Shown piece after piece: positions 1 through 8,632 of a stretch of 44,022 nt of DNA. The stretch comes from JBMNNU01 sp050942695 (GTDB lineage: Bacteria; Chloroflexota; UBA6077). Each line of letters begins with the position of its first letter. The stretch's first letter is position 1. A program made the position numbers and the translations under genes. A model generated the notes under the pieces. The model made no database searches. It was not told the origin of the DNA and saw nothing but the letters and a program-made list of their open reading frames with translations. The DNA lies in assembly GCA_050942695.1 (NCBI GenBank), contig JBMNNU010000001.1:1-44022 (forward strand). Reading direction: 5' to 3'.

Positions 1-2041
1 TCAGGTAGCCGTCGGCAGTGACGGTCAGGGAGTAGGTGCCGGGCGGCAGCAGCAAGGTGTAGGCTCCGTCGGAGTTTGTCGTGCTCGAGTAGACGCCTGC
101 AGCTACCGTGGCTCCCCCATCGTTAGTCCTCGCTTGAAGGTCCACCACCCCGCTGACCCTGGGGAGGGCCGTAGGGGTAACGGTCGGTGTGGATGTCGAT
201 GTTGCTGTTGGAGTAGTAGTAGCCGTTGAAGTTGGAAGGGGTGTGTTTGTGGGCGTCGAGGTAGCGGCGGCGGCTCCCACTTCGAAGCCGTCGATAACCA
301 CATCGTGCCCGGCAGAGTTGGCATTCCGGAAGTCACTCACCTTCACCACAATCAGGTGCTCTCCCAGCGGAACGTTGAGTAGCACCCTCTCCCCCCATTG
401 GACACCATCGCTCCGGTAAAGGTCGATTTCGGGGCTCTGAACGTCGTCCAACCACACCTCGGCCACACCCTCGGCAGGCCCCTTCATAGTAACAAGCGTT
501 ATGCAAGACCCATGAAAGCGCAACCGGGCAGTTGCCCCTGGAGTCGAGGAACGATGGGCTGCTCCTCCCTCCGGTCCATCCCCCGCCCACTCTGCCCAGC
601 CGTCCGAGTATTGGATCATGGGATCCGAATCTTCATACCAGCCTGGACCCGCTACATCCAGGCTAGCGGTGGCGGTAGCGGTGGCCGTTGGAGTCTGAGT
701 CGGCGACGCGGTAGCGGTGAGTGTTGGGGTCTGGGTCGGTGAAGCTGTGGCGGTAAGGGTTGCAGTCGCGGTGAAGGTCGGTGTGGACGTCGGAGTCGCC
801 GAGGGGGTGTTAGTCGAGGTTGCAGTTGCCGTGCACGTTGGTGTCGAGGTAGGAAGGGCTGTTGCGGTGCTGGTGGGCTCAGGGGTGGCGGTGGCCGTGG
901 GTTGGGGCCAGCCTATGGTTGCAGTGTAGATGTCCCACACCCCGCTCCGTTTGTCTAACCACACTATACGGTCCCCGTGAATCCGCGGTTCCGATTGGTC
1001 CCCAGTCGCGGTACATATCGGAAACTCGACCTGTCTGGCGATGTCGTAGCCGTAGATGTCGTAACTGGATCCAGAGCGTTTATCCTGCCAGGCGACCAGG
1101 TCGCCGTGAATAGCCGGGGCACCCTTATCGCCCGGAGCGATGCATATCGGGAACTGAGAGCCGCCAGAGCGGTATCCCCATATTCCAGCGTCGGGGGACT
1201 GTATCTCATGCCACACCAGGGTCCAATTGTCGACATCTCCGGTGATCTGAGGATTGACCTGGCTGGTTGTGCCGGCGAATTTACCTGTATTAAAAAGCTC
1301 TTTCGCCTTCAACTGTCCGGCCTCCATGAAGAAGGAAAAAACCCGGACGTGTGTAAAGGTAGAGTTAATATCGGTGCTCTCGTGGAATGCGATAACCCCG
1401 TCGGCGAGGCTGGGGAAGCCCTGATTGCCGAGAGGGGATTGCGCCCCGAGCAATATCTCCTGCCCGCTTTGCAGCTCTTTCAGGCGAATTCGGTATGGAG
1501 CAGGGGTGCTGCGATCCTGGTAAGCTATAAAGGTGCTGTATACTGCAGCGGGCGCGTTAGGTACCTTACAGTTCGTCACCTGGGCAACCTCTGGGTCGCT
1601 GCCGCCAGTATACCGAAAGAGGGTCGGCTTGATGCTGCTGGGGACTCGCCAGTCGATCCAGACCACATCTGAACCGTGGACGCGAGGCATCATCTGGTTT
1701 TCGGTTTGCCCAGGCGATAGCGCCCAGGGAACTCTCGAATTGAGATCCACGGCGTAGACGGCGAAATCGCCCGATGCTCCCTGCTCGTGGTACACCACCA
1801 GATCCTGGTAGATGTCCGCTCCGCCCTTCAGATAACCGTTGCTCACCAGGGCGGATTCCACGATTTCAGGTAACCCTGCTGCGTGAGCTACCGGTGGCGT
1901 TTGGAAAATTGCCGAGGCAATTTGGAGGGGTGTTAGAGAGCTGCCTGCCTCAGGGCGTTCAGAAAAAACGCACAGCAGTAGTGACAATCCAGTTAGCAAT
2001 AGTAATGGCGAGTGAAAAAAAGCTGCTGAACGTCTACCCAC
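1..2041 (-). CDS. Secreted multidomain beta-propeller surface protein, 3' end beyond the window
   Basis: An open frame runs from a GTG at 2041 to the window edge without a stop (680 codons seen). GGGAG lies 7 nt before the GTG, and an in-frame TAA lies just upstream. The N-terminus (VGRRSAAFFHSPLLLLTGLS) is a typical signal peptide. Residues about 40-375 carry repeats of the type 'IHGDLVAWQDKRSG..YDIYGYD' and 'IHGDRIVWLDKRSGVWDIY', as in TolB-like/cell-surface beta-propellers. A Thr/Pro/Ala linker (about 376-460) follows. Next comes a beta-rich domain (about 461-585; 'GWYEDSDPMIQYSDGWAEW', 'EVWLDDVQSPEIDLYRS') that resembles the carbohydrate-binding-like modules common in Chloroflexota. A second Thr-rich linker leads to a carboxypeptidase-regulatory-like fold (about 628-680; 'GTYSLTVTADGYL'). 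The protein probably acts outside the cell. Its ligand is unknown, and more domains or an anchor may lie beyond the edge. Confidence 0.8.
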   Translation of the reverse strand, partial: MGRRSAAFFHSPLLLLTGLSLLLCVFSERPEAGSSLTPLQIASAIFQTPPVAHAAGLPEIVESALVSNGYLKGGADIYQDLVVYHEQGASGDFAVYAVDLNSRVPWALSPGQTENQMMPRVHGSDVVWIDWRVPSSIKPTLFRYTGGSDPEVAQVTNCKVPNAPAAVYSTFIAYQDRSTPAPYRIRLKELQSGQEILLGAQSPLGNQGFPSLADGVIAFHESTDINSTFTHVRVFSFFMEAGQLKAKELFNTGKFAGTTSQVNPQITGDVDNWTLVWHEIQSPDAGIWGYRSGGSQFPICIAPGDKGAPAIHGDLVAWQDKRSGSSYDIYGYDIARQVEFPICTATGDQSEPRIHGDRIVWLDKRSGVWDIYTATIGWPQPTATATPEPTSTATALPTSTPTCTATATSTNTPSATPTSTPTFTATATLTATASPTQTPTLTATASPTQTPTATATATASLDVAGPGWYEDSDPMIQYSDGWAEWAGDGPEGGAAHRSSTPGATARLRFHGSCITLVTMKGPAEGVAEVWLDDVQSPEIDLYRSDGVQWGERVLLNVPLGEHLIVVKVSDFRNANSAGHDVVIDGFEVGAAAATSTPTNTPLPTSTATTTPTATSTSTPTVTPTALPRVSGVVDLQARTNDGGATVAAGVYSSTTNSDGAYTLLLPPGTYSLTVTADGYL

Positions 2042-2094
2042 AAAGCATCTCCCAGCTTAAGCTTAGATCTGGGAAACTAAGTTGATGTTCTCGT

Positions 2095-2123
2095 AGAATA
2101 AATCAGCTATCGTTACTTGTCAA
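2095..2123 (-). promoter_or_regulatory. Sigma70-type promoter of the secreted beta-propeller gene
   Basis: On the minus strand TTGACA (2118-2123) is followed after exactly 17 nt by TATTCT (2095-2100). Transcription would start near 2088, leaving a leader of about 47 nt before the GTG at 2041. The match to consensus is good; function is inferred. Confidence 0.6.
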
Positions 2124-2164
2124 TCATCAATTAAAATCTACATGAGTCACGGCGAATCCTGCTC

Positions 2165-2193
2165 TTGATGCAGATTCTGCCCTGCGGTATACT
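2165..2193 (+). promoter_or_regulatory. Sigma70-type promoter of dnaN-recF
   Basis: TTGATG (2165-2170), a 17-nt spacer and TATACT (2188-2193) fit a housekeeping promoter. Transcription would start near 2200. A start codon could be read at 2165, but that TTG is part of the -35 element, which supports the downstream dnaN start. Confidence 0.6.
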
Positions 2194-2236
2194 TTTGGGA
2201 CCGCTTTATGGGTATATGGAAAGGGGGTTGGGCTCG

Positions 2237-3376
2237 GTGAAGCTCTCTTGCCTTCAGGAAAACCTAGATAAAGGACTCAACATAGTCAGCAAGGCCGTTC
2301 CGGCCAAAAGCACTCTTCCTGTCCTCGGCAACGTCCTGTTGTCAACCGATCAGGGTCGGTTAAAGCTGGCAGCCACTAATCTGGAGGTGGCCATAAGCTG
2401 CTGGATCGGGGCCAAGGTGGAGGAAGAGGGTTCAATTACCGTTCCCGCTAACCTCCTAACCGAATTCGTACGCTCCCTGCCCAACGATCGAATCGATCTA
2501 TCTCTGTCTCCGCGCACCAAGACGGTGAACCTGCGCTGCGCCCGTTTCGATGCCAATATCAGGGGGATCGATGCAGAGGAGTTCCCCACCCTGCCCAGTG
2601 CAGGCGATGGGTTCAAGATACTGGTGGATGGCGTGACACTCTCTGAAAGCATCTCCCAGGTGGTCTTCGCTGCCGCATCCGACGACAGCAGGCCGGTGCT
2701 AACTGGGGTACTGGTCACCTTCAAAGAAGACAAAATGACCATGGTGGCGGCCGACGGTTTCCGCATGGCTGTCAAAACGACACCTCTGGGCTCCGCAGTG
2801 GAGCAGGAGATCAGCGTCATCGTACCTGCCAGAGCCCTGCGAGAGTTAGGGCGGATCGTGTCCGACAGCGAGGAACAGATAGAGATCTCCGTCACTTCCA
2901 ACCGCAACCAGGCGCTCTTCCGTGCCGGGAACGTTGAGCTGGTCTCTCGGCTGATAGAGGGCCAGTTCCCCCCATATGAGCGGATCATCCCCCCGCCCAG
3001 CGAGAACAAGGTAGTGGTGAGCACAGGGGAGTTTCTGAACGCCAACCGCACAGCATCCATATTTGCCCGTGACAACTCCAACATCGTCCGGTTCCAGTTT
3101 ACCCCGGGGGAGGAGGGTCTCACGGCGGGCAAGATGATCATCACCGCCACCAGCGCCGAGGTGGGCGACAACGTGGGCGAGATCGACGCAGCCATCGTCG
3201 GACAGCCACCCCAGATAGCTTTCAACAGCCGCTACCTGGATGAGCTTTTGAGGGTGTTGGAGAAGAGTTCCCAGTTGGCGCTGGATATGAACTCTTCATC
3301 TAGCCCTGGGGTGTTCCGACCTGTGGGCGACGAGGGCTACCTGCACATCATTATGCCCATGCATACGAACAGGTAG
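2237..3376 (+). CDS. dnaN: DNA polymerase III sliding clamp (beta subunit)
   Basis: The product is the ring-shaped processivity factor that holds DNA polymerase III on DNA. The 379-residue length is normal for the family. The N-terminus (VKLSCLQENLDKGLNIVSKA) and the C-terminal 'VGDEGYLHIIMPMHTNR' are characteristic clamp ends. Three similar clamp domains of about 120 residues fit the length. The GTG at 2237 is chosen because a GGGGG ribosome binding site lies 9 nt upstream and the protein then begins where family members begin; an in-frame ATG at 2216 is the alternative. The stop codon TAG shares its last base with the recF GTG, so the two genes are translationally coupled. No dnaA is adjacent. 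Confidence 0.95.
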   Translation: MKLSCLQENLDKGLNIVSKAVPAKSTLPVLGNVLLSTDQGRLKLAATNLEVAISCWIGAKVEEEGSITVPANLLTEFVRSLPNDRIDLSLSPRTKTVNLRCARFDANIRGIDAEEFPTLPSAGDGFKILVDGVTLSESISQVVFAAASDDSRPVLTGVLVTFKEDKMTMVAADGFRMAVKTTPLGSAVEQEISVIVPARALRELGRIVSDSEEQIEISVTSNRNQALFRAGNVELVSRLIEGQFPPYERIIPPPSENKVVVSTGEFLNANRTASIFARDNSNIVRFQFTPGEEGLTAGKMIITATSAEVGDNVGEIDAAIVGQPPQIAFNSRYLDELLRVLEKSSQLALDMNSSSSPGVFRPVGDEGYLHIIMPMHTNR

Positions 3377-4737
3377 TGCATCTACAACAGTTGTCCCTCG
3401 CCAATTTCCGCAGCTACAGGCAGCTCGAACTCGAGTTGCCCTACCCCATTGTTCTGCTACAGGGCAACAACGGACAGGGAAAGAGCAACCTGCTGGAGGC
3501 TATCTATTTCCTAGCTACTACCCGGTCCCTACGGGCAGGATCCGATAGAGAGCTGATCAACTGGGAAGCCTTGGAAGAGCCCATCCCCTTTGCGCGCGTT
3601 GCCGGAACCGTTAAAAAGACCAGAGGCGACCTGAGGGTGGAGATAGCCATCCGCGCCGACCGGCCGGAACGAGCTGGCGCAGCCCTAGGGGAATCCGGCG
3701 GTACCCCGTTGGGGCTATCCAAGCGGATCAAGATCAACGGCGTAGCGAAGCGAGCGCTGGACCTCCTGGGGCAGATCAATGTAGTGATGTTCTCTCCACA
3801 GGACCTGGAACTGATCACCGGCTCCCCTTCCATCCGTCGCCGCTATCTCGATATCGTCAACTGCCAGGTAGACCGTCGCTACTGCCGGGCTTTGCAGCAG
3901 TACAACCGGGTGCTCCACCAGCGAAACCACCTTTTGAAGCAGATACGCGATGGCAAACAGCCCATTGAGACGCTGGAGTTCTGGAGCGAGGAGTTGGTGA
4001 AGAGTGGGGCTTACCTGCTTTGGCGACGGCTGGAGACAGTAGCGGCGCTAAACGGCTGGCTAGAGAGCTACTTCCACCGACTGACGAGAACGGGGAAGCG
4101 GCTGAAGATGGCCTATCGGTCTACAGTGGATGAGGCTGTGGGAGGCGCGGAGACGCGGGGACACAGGGACGGACCCCACCCCCTGCCCCTCCCCCACAGG
4201 GAGAGGGGAGATGAACTGGCTCTCACTGAGGGAGAGCGTGAACGTGCCAGAGGACACGTTCACGGGGGTGAGGGGGAACTAGCTCAGGACTCAGGACTCA
4301 GGACTCAGGACCCGCAACTCACCGAGACGGCCGAGCTGTTCAGGGAGGCTTTGCGCCGCTACCGCAGGCGAGAAACGCTCCAGGGGGTATCTCTATTGGG
4401 GCCCCACCGGGATGACCTAGTCTTCCGCGCAGATGGTATCGACATGAACGTCTACGGTTCTCGCGGCGAGCAGAGGGCGGTGGCGTTGGCGCTCAAGCTG
4501 TCGGAGGTGGAGTTCCTGCAAGAAGCCACTGGAGAATGGCCTCTCCTGCTGCTAGACGACGTGATGTCGGAGCTCGATCCCTCCCGCAGACTGCTGCTGC
4601 TGGAGACCATCGGCTCGTCGGGGCAAACCCTGATCACCACCACAGAGCTGGAGTCATTCTCACCGAAGTTCCTGGCTAGCGCTGCGCTTTTCGAAATCCA
4701 TCAGGGCACGGTGGTGCTAACGCGCAAACCTGCATAG
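3376..4737 (+). CDS. recF: RecF recombinational repair ATPase carrying an in-frame repeat insertion
   Basis: RecF is an SMC-like ATPase that loads RecA at gaps with RecO and RecR. Visible motifs are Walker A GNNGQGKS (from residue 30), the ABC signature region 'YGSRGEQRAVALALKLSE' (about 360), and Walker B 'LLLLDDVMSELD' (about 391). At 453 residues it is about 70-90 longer than usual RecF. The excess is residues about 255-314, a low-complexity stretch of Arg, His, Pro and Glu coded by the repeat at 4138-4317. It lies between '(K)MAYRSTVDE' and 'LTETAELFREAL', a loop region of the arm domain, and both ATPase halves remain intact and in frame. The GTG start overlaps the dnaN stop by one base. 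The protein is probably functional, with the insert tolerated in a loop. Confidence 0.92.
   Translation: MHLQQLSLANFRSYRQLELELPYPIVLLQGNNGQGKSNLLEAIYFLATTRSLRAGSDRELINWEALEEPIPFARVAGTVKKTRGDLRVEIAIRADRPERAGAALGESGGTPLGLSKRIKINGVAKRALDLLGQINVVMFSPQDLELITGSPSIRRRYLDIVNCQVDRRYCRALQQYNRVLHQRNHLLKQIRDGKQPIETLEFWSEELVKSGAYLLWRRLETVAALNGWLESYFHRLTRTGKRLKMAYRSTVDEAVGGAETRGHRDGPHPLPLPHRERGDELALTEGERERARGHVHGGEGELAQDSGLRTQDPQLTETAELFREALRRYRRRETLQGVSLLGPHRDDLVFRADGIDMNVYGSRGEQRAVALALKLSEVEFLQEATGEWPLLLLDDVMSELDPSRRLLLLETIGSSGQTLITTTELESFSPKFLASAALFEIHQGTVVLTRKPA
4138..4317 (+). repeat. In-frame repeat element within recF
   Basis: The segment is about 180 bp (60 codons). The first 72 bp (4141-4212) match 29188-29259 in the RND pump gene at 66 of 72 positions, in the same orientation and frame relative to coding; both encode 'DGPHPLPLPHRERGD'. 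Then follow a perfect 10-bp inverted repeat (CGTGAACGTG at 4237-4246, CACGTTCACG at 4255-4264) and four copies of the heptamer CTCAGGA (4283-4310). The C-rich/G-rich core (CCCCTCCCCCACAGGGAGAGGGG type) can also fold into a hairpin. Exact ends are uncertain. Confidence 0.8.
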
Positions 4738-4746
4738 GAAACCCCC

Positions 4747-4775
4747 TGGTGTAATAGGGTGAACAGATATATAAT
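4747..4775 (+). promoter_or_regulatory. Possible promoter of the Tat gene
   Basis: A perfect TATAAT (4770-4775) lies 17 nt after TGGTGT (4747-4752), a poor -35. It sits in the 107-nt gap between recF and the Tat gene. The call rests mainly on the -10. Confidence 0.4.
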
Positions 4776-4844
4776 CTAAATTGACAGGTTAAGCTCTGCT
4801 ACGTCCGCTGTTCATACGATTTCCCAAATGGAAAGGACGATAAT

Positions 4845-5354
4845 ATGAACTTCCTAGGCCTTGGTCCGGGTGAATTGTTCGTAGTGATGGTGTTGGCCCT
4901 CATCGTGTTCGGGCCACAAAAGCTACCTGAGATAGGCAAAGGACTCGGCAAGGCTATCGGTGAATTCCGCAGGGCTACCAACGATATAACCCAGGAGTTC
5001 AACCGTGAGCTGCAGCTCGATTCCATACTGAACCCAAATAACCAACAAGCCGCGCCTCCTCAGAAACAACAGGCTGCTGAACCAGCGGTTAGAAGCAGCA
5101 GCTCAACTACGGCGACAGCCATGGAAGAGTTGCCTAGGAGCGAGCCGATCGTAGGGGGCACGGCGCCGGAGAAGAAGCTTGCCCCCAGCGCCGAAAGACC
5201 GGGCGAGGGCTCTTCTTATCAGCGCGAAGAGGCAATAGCTCCATCTCCTGCAGAAGAGCCAACAGCCCCATCCGGCATCGAAGAGCCGCCGACTGCAGAA
5301 GCGGAAGAGTCTGGAGACAAGAAGCAAGAGTCAGGTAACGGCGAAATAATGTAG
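4845..5354 (+). CDS. tatA: Sec-independent translocase component, TatA/TatB family
   Basis: This is a membrane component of the twin-arginine system, which exports folded proteins. The N-terminus has one short transmembrane helix (about residues 6-22, 'GELFVVMVLALIVFGP'). The conserved 'FGPQKLPEIGKGLGKAIGEF' hinge and amphipathic helix follow, then a charged helix to about residue 60. The rest, to residue 169, is disordered, rich in Glu, Ala, Pro and Ser. The hinge motif is more TatA-like, while the 169-residue length is closer to TatB, so the exact class is open. An AAAGGA ribosome binding site precedes the ATG at 4845. No tatC is visible. The neighbours are housekeeping genes. Confidence 0.85.
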   Translation: MNFLGLGPGELFVVMVLALIVFGPQKLPEIGKGLGKAIGEFRRATNDITQEFNRELQLDSILNPNNQQAAPPQKQQAAEPAVRSSSSTTATAMEELPRSEPIVGGTAPEKKLAPSAERPGEGSSYQREEAIAPSPAEEPTAPSGIEEPPTAEAEESGDKKQESGNGEIM

Positions 5355-5536
5355 CCAGAAATGGCATCGATCATGCACTAAATTGGCGAGATCGAGCCGC
5401 CGGCCGAGCTTAACTAAGTCTAGTCGAGATGTGGGTAGGAAATGGCTGACGATACGAGAAAAGGGTCCTGATCCGGCTGCGATTCTTATCTTATCGTTCG
5501 TCCTCAAGATGGTACCCCTGGCAAAGGAGAAAACGG

Positions 5537-6115
5537 GTGATAGAGGTCTTCGTTGAGAGCATTCGAGTGAATATGGCCAACTACAAGCGGGTGGTGATGC
5601 TGAAGGAGAAGAACGATGGACGCTACCTCCCGATTTGGATAGGTCACTTCGAGGCCGATGCCATCGCCATCCCTTTGCAGAACGTCCAGGTGAGCCGGCC
5701 TTTGACCCACGACCTGCTGCGCTCGGTCCTCGGAGCCCTGAGCGCTAAACTGGTGAGCATCATAATCAACGACTTAGCCGACGACACCTTCTTCGCCAAG
5801 CTGGTGCTCGACCACGAGGGCCGCCACCTGGAGATCGACTCCAGGCCCAGCGACGCCATCGCGCTGGCCGTTCGAGCAGGAGTGCCTATCTACGTTGCAG
5901 AATCGGTTCTTGACCAGGCAGGGGTGAAGCTCGACTCGGAAACGGAAGAGACCGAGGAGGTAGATGGAGAGCAGATCCGGACGGAATCCTTGGAGCCAGG
6001 CCCAAGCGCCGACGATGAAAGGCTTTCCATCTTTCGACAGTTCATCGAGACTCTAGACATGGACGATCTCGATAAGGGTAAAGGCGGCAAGGAAGGTCCA
6101 TCAGAGACCAAATAG
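5537..6115 (+). CDS. Bifunctional nuclease (BFN/DUF151) domain protein
   Basis: Residues about 1-130 match the BFN domain family: 'VVMLKEKNDGRYLPIWIGHFEA' near the start, 'RPLTHDLL', and 'IDSRPSDAIALAVRAGVPIYV'. A variable acidic tail follows (about 131-192). Family members have been reported to have nuclease activity, but in most bacteria the role is undefined. The GTG at 5537 is preceded by AAAGGAGA at a good distance. It stands as its own unit after the Tat gene. It has no membrane segment or signal peptide and is therefore probably cytoplasmic. Confidence 0.85.
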   Translation: MIEVFVESIRVNMANYKRVVMLKEKNDGRYLPIWIGHFEADAIAIPLQNVQVSRPLTHDLLRSVLGALSAKLVSIIINDLADDTFFAKLVLDHEGRHLEIDSRPSDAIALAVRAGVPIYVAESVLDQAGVKLDSETEETEEVDGEQIRTESLEPGPSADDERLSIFRQFIETLDMDDLDKGKGGKEGPSETK

Positions 6116-6334
6116 CGCCTGTTTGAAAACCTGCGTTATCCCTCTAGCTCTATACCGAACCGGCATCGGATAGGGGATTATCCCCGCCGCTCCCTCGATC
6201 CAACAGATCAATGCGTTAGGCATGTGCGAGAATAAACTTTACTTGGTGGCGATATACTACAGTAATGGCGTTCTGAGCTGAAAAACCCGCGAGACAAGAG
6301 GCACGCGCTACTCATCAACTGGAGGGAGCCGCTC

Positions 6335-7345
6335 ATGACAAACGGGAGTTCCAAGCAGCGGATCAGGCTCGGACCCAGCCAGCGGGCCTTCGGCTTCTTC
6401 CCTCTGTTCGATCCAAGAGAGGGGATTACTATCGTAGAGCCTCTGGGGGCCGGCAAAGGCTGGTGGGCAGGGGCTCCTAGCGTTCTCTACGACGCGGAGC
6501 AAGACACCTTCTACGTTTCCTACCGACAAAGGCGGCCCAGGGAATTAGGCCGCGGTGGCGAGACCCGCATCGCCGCCAGCCGCGACGGCGTAACCTTTAA
6601 GGACATTTGGAGCGCCACTAAAGATACCTTCGACTCCCCCTCCATCGAGCGTTGCTCCCTAGTAAAAACTCCGCAGGGGAGATATCGGCTGTACGTGAGC
6701 TTCGTAGACGGCGCCGACGGTCGCTGGCGGATCGACGTACTGGAGGCCGCCGTAATCGAAGAGTTAAATCCATCTGAAAGGATACGGGTCTTGACCGCCG
6801 ACGATATAGATGGGGAAGGGGTGAAGGATCCGTACGTCTTCATGCTGGGGCCCTGCTGGTACATGCTGGCAAGCTGCACCCCAAAACCCGACGTCCTCAC
6901 CCCGGACGTCGCCAGCAGGATGCACGCCACCGCCGATATCTACAACACCGGCATCGTTAAATCGCTCACAGGCCTGGCATACAGCCACGATGGGCTCCAC
7001 TGGCAGTGGGAGGGATTCGTTCTCACGCCGCCGGAGCGTGGATGGGATGCCTACTGCACTCGAATAGGGGCTTTTTTATACCGACCGCCCGTCTTCACCG
7101 CTTTCTACGATGGCTCTGCCAGCGTTGAGGGCAACTACGAGGAGCGGACCGGTATAGCCGTCAGCACCGACCTGCGCAGTTGGCGGCGGGTTTCCGTCGA
7201 TGGCCCTGTTTTAACCTCTCCCAACGCTTCCGGTTCCCTGCGATATCTGGACGCCATAGAGGTCAACGGGGCTCTCTATTACTACTACGAGTTCGCTCGC
7301 GAGGATGGCTCCCACGAGCTTCGGGTGAGCAGGGTAAGGTTGTAA
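6335..7345 (+). CDS. Five-bladed beta-propeller glycosidase-like protein
   Basis: The 336-residue soluble protein has the blade pattern of GH43/GH32/GH130-type glycosidases: 'GWWAGAPSVLYDAEQDTFYV', 'GRYRLYVSFVDGADGRWRID', 'GVKDPYVFMLGPCWYMLAS', 'GLAYSHDGLHWQWEG', 'TAFYDGSASVEGNYEERTG'. 'KDPYVF' and the Asp/Glu residues at blade inner strands could form the active site, but I cannot assign a GH family or substrate. There is no signal peptide, so an intracellular role on imported material is likely. A GGAGGG ribosome binding site lies before the ATG. The Gfo/Idh/MocA dehydrogenase starts 5 nt after its stop, so the two are probably co-transcribed. Confidence 0.65.
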   Translation: MTNGSSKQRIRLGPSQRAFGFFPLFDPREGITIVEPLGAGKGWWAGAPSVLYDAEQDTFYVSYRQRRPRELGRGGETRIAASRDGVTFKDIWSATKDTFDSPSIERCSLVKTPQGRYRLYVSFVDGADGRWRIDVLEAAVIEELNPSERIRVLTADDIDGEGVKDPYVFMLGPCWYMLASCTPKPDVLTPDVASRMHATADIYNTGIVKSLTGLAYSHDGLHWQWEGFVLTPPERGWDAYCTRIGAFLYRPPVFTAFYDGSASVEGNYEERTGIAVSTDLRSWRRVSVDGPVLTSPNASGSLRYLDAIEVNGALYYYYEFAREDGSHELRVSRVRL

Positions 7346-7349
7346 CGAT

Positions 7350-8522
7350 ATGGCAACCTCAGTAGAGAAGATGGATGGAGAACGGCGAACAATCGGGATA
7401 GGCCTGCTCGGCTACGGTATGATGGGCCGCGCGCACAGCAGCGCCTTTCGTCGCCTACCCCAGTTTTTTGCGCCTCTACCCCTTGAGCCCCAACTGGTGG
7501 CCGCAGCCGCCAGGTCCGAAGATAAGCTGGCAGAGCTAGCCGGTCGCTTCGGTTACGCAACCTGCTACCGAAACTGGGAGGATCTGCTGGCCGATGAGCG
7601 AGTGGAGATCTTCGACAACAGCGGCCCCAACCACCTCCACGCGGAACCATGCATCGCTGCCGCAAAGGCCGGCAAACATATAATCTGCGAGAAGCCGCTT
7701 GCTCGGAGCGCAGCGGAAGCCAAAAGGATGCTGCTGGCGGCGCAGGAAGCGGGCGTCAAGCACCTTTGCGGCTTCAATTACCGCTTCCTGCCGGCCGTTC
7801 GGCTGGCGAGACAACTAGTGGAGGAGGGCAAGCTGGGCAGGATCTATCACTTCCGGGCTCGCTACCTGAACCCCGCCATGGCGGATCCATCCACCCCCTA
7901 CAGATGGAGGCTGGATAAGGATATTGCGGGTTCCGGGGTCCTTGGGGACATCGGGTCTCACATTATCGACCTGGCCAGGTTCCTGGTGGGCGAGCCTGCC
8001 GAGGTGGCCGCTTCCACCGATATCTTCGTGCCGGAGCGGCCTCTGGAGGGCGACCCATCCCGCACCGGGAAGGTGACCACCGACGACGCCTTCCAGGCCA
8101 TGGTTCGTTTTGCCGGTGGCGCCACCGGAATGCTGGAGGCCTCAAGGGTGTGTCTGGGGAGCCAGAACCGCCTGGAGTTCGAGATGAACGGGTCGGAGGG
8201 TAGCGTCCAGTTCAGCCTGGAGAGGATGAACGAGCTGAGGGTATACCTGAAGCAGGACGAGGCATCTAACCTTGCAGGCTTCCGCCAGGTGATCGTAACG
8301 GGGGCTGATCATCCCTACCTGCGCAGGTGGTGGCCGCGGCACCCGTTGGGCTGGGACCACACCTTCGTCCACGAGATAGCCCACTTCCTGGAGGCCGTGG
8401 CCGGGGAGCACGAGGTGGCTCCCTATGGCGCCACCTTCGAGGACGGCTATCGCGCAGCGGTCGTATGCGACGCCATCATAAAATCGGCCGAAACCGGCAC
8501 CTGGGCCAAAATTGAGTACTGA
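7350..8522 (+). CDS. Gfo/Idh/MocA family NAD(P)-dependent sugar dehydrogenase
   Basis: The product is a 390-residue oxidoreductase, usually acting on cyclic polyols, sugars or amino sugars. Residues about 14-130 form a Rossmann fold ('IGLLGYGMMGRAHSSAFRRL', 'NSGPNHLHAEPCIAAAKAGK'). The 'CEKPLA' motif carries the catalytic-region Lys. The C-terminal alpha/beta domain has 'GVLGDIGSHIIDLARFLVGE', the conserved Asp/His substrate-binding strand. It lies 5 nt after the glycosidase-like gene. It is only a distant paralogue of the dehydrogenase at 9834-10907. The substrate is unknown; the context suggests a sugar or polyol derived from the glycosidase product. Confidence 0.88.
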   Translation: MATSVEKMDGERRTIGIGLLGYGMMGRAHSSAFRRLPQFFAPLPLEPQLVAAAARSEDKLAELAGRFGYATCYRNWEDLLADERVEIFDNSGPNHLHAEPCIAAAKAGKHIICEKPLARSAAEAKRMLLAAQEAGVKHLCGFNYRFLPAVRLARQLVEEGKLGRIYHFRARYLNPAMADPSTPYRWRLDKDIAGSGVLGDIGSHIIDLARFLVGEPAEVAASTDIFVPERPLEGDPSRTGKVTTDDAFQAMVRFAGGATGMLEASRVCLGSQNRLEFEMNGSEGSVQFSLERMNELRVYLKQDEASNLAGFRQVIVTGADHPYLRRWWPRHPLGWDHTFVHEIAHFLEAVAGEHEVAPYGATFEDGYRAAVVCDAIIKSAETGTWAKIEY

Positions 8523-8632
8523 AAAAAGCAGATCCAGGGCACTCAACGCTGCGCTCGCTCGCGTCACGAGGTGTCCCAAAAACTCTATCCTAACAATAAT
8601 CTCGATCTACAGGTCAGTAAAAAGAGGGCCAA

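Noticed and set aside
977..1672. A 231-codon open frame on the plus strand
   Set aside because: It is antisense to the beta-propeller gene, whose repeats, signal peptide, linkers and promoter are all coherent; no domain or ribosome binding site supports the plus-strand reading.
2042..2236. Replication origin next to dnaN
   Set aside because: Only one weak DnaA-box-like sequence (TGTGGGTAG) and no dnaA gene or AT-rich repeats are seen.
2350..3225. Long open frame antisense to dnaN
   Set aside because: Ser/Arg/Thr-rich shadow of a GC-rich gene; the plus-strand clamp is certain.
4743..4763. Terminator after recF
   Set aside because: CCCTGGTGTAATAGGG can pair only weakly and lacks a T-run.
6173..6185. 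GGGGATTATCCCC palindrome as an operator
   Set aside because: Perfect but short, single copy, about 150 nt before the start codon, and no promoter could be placed beside it.
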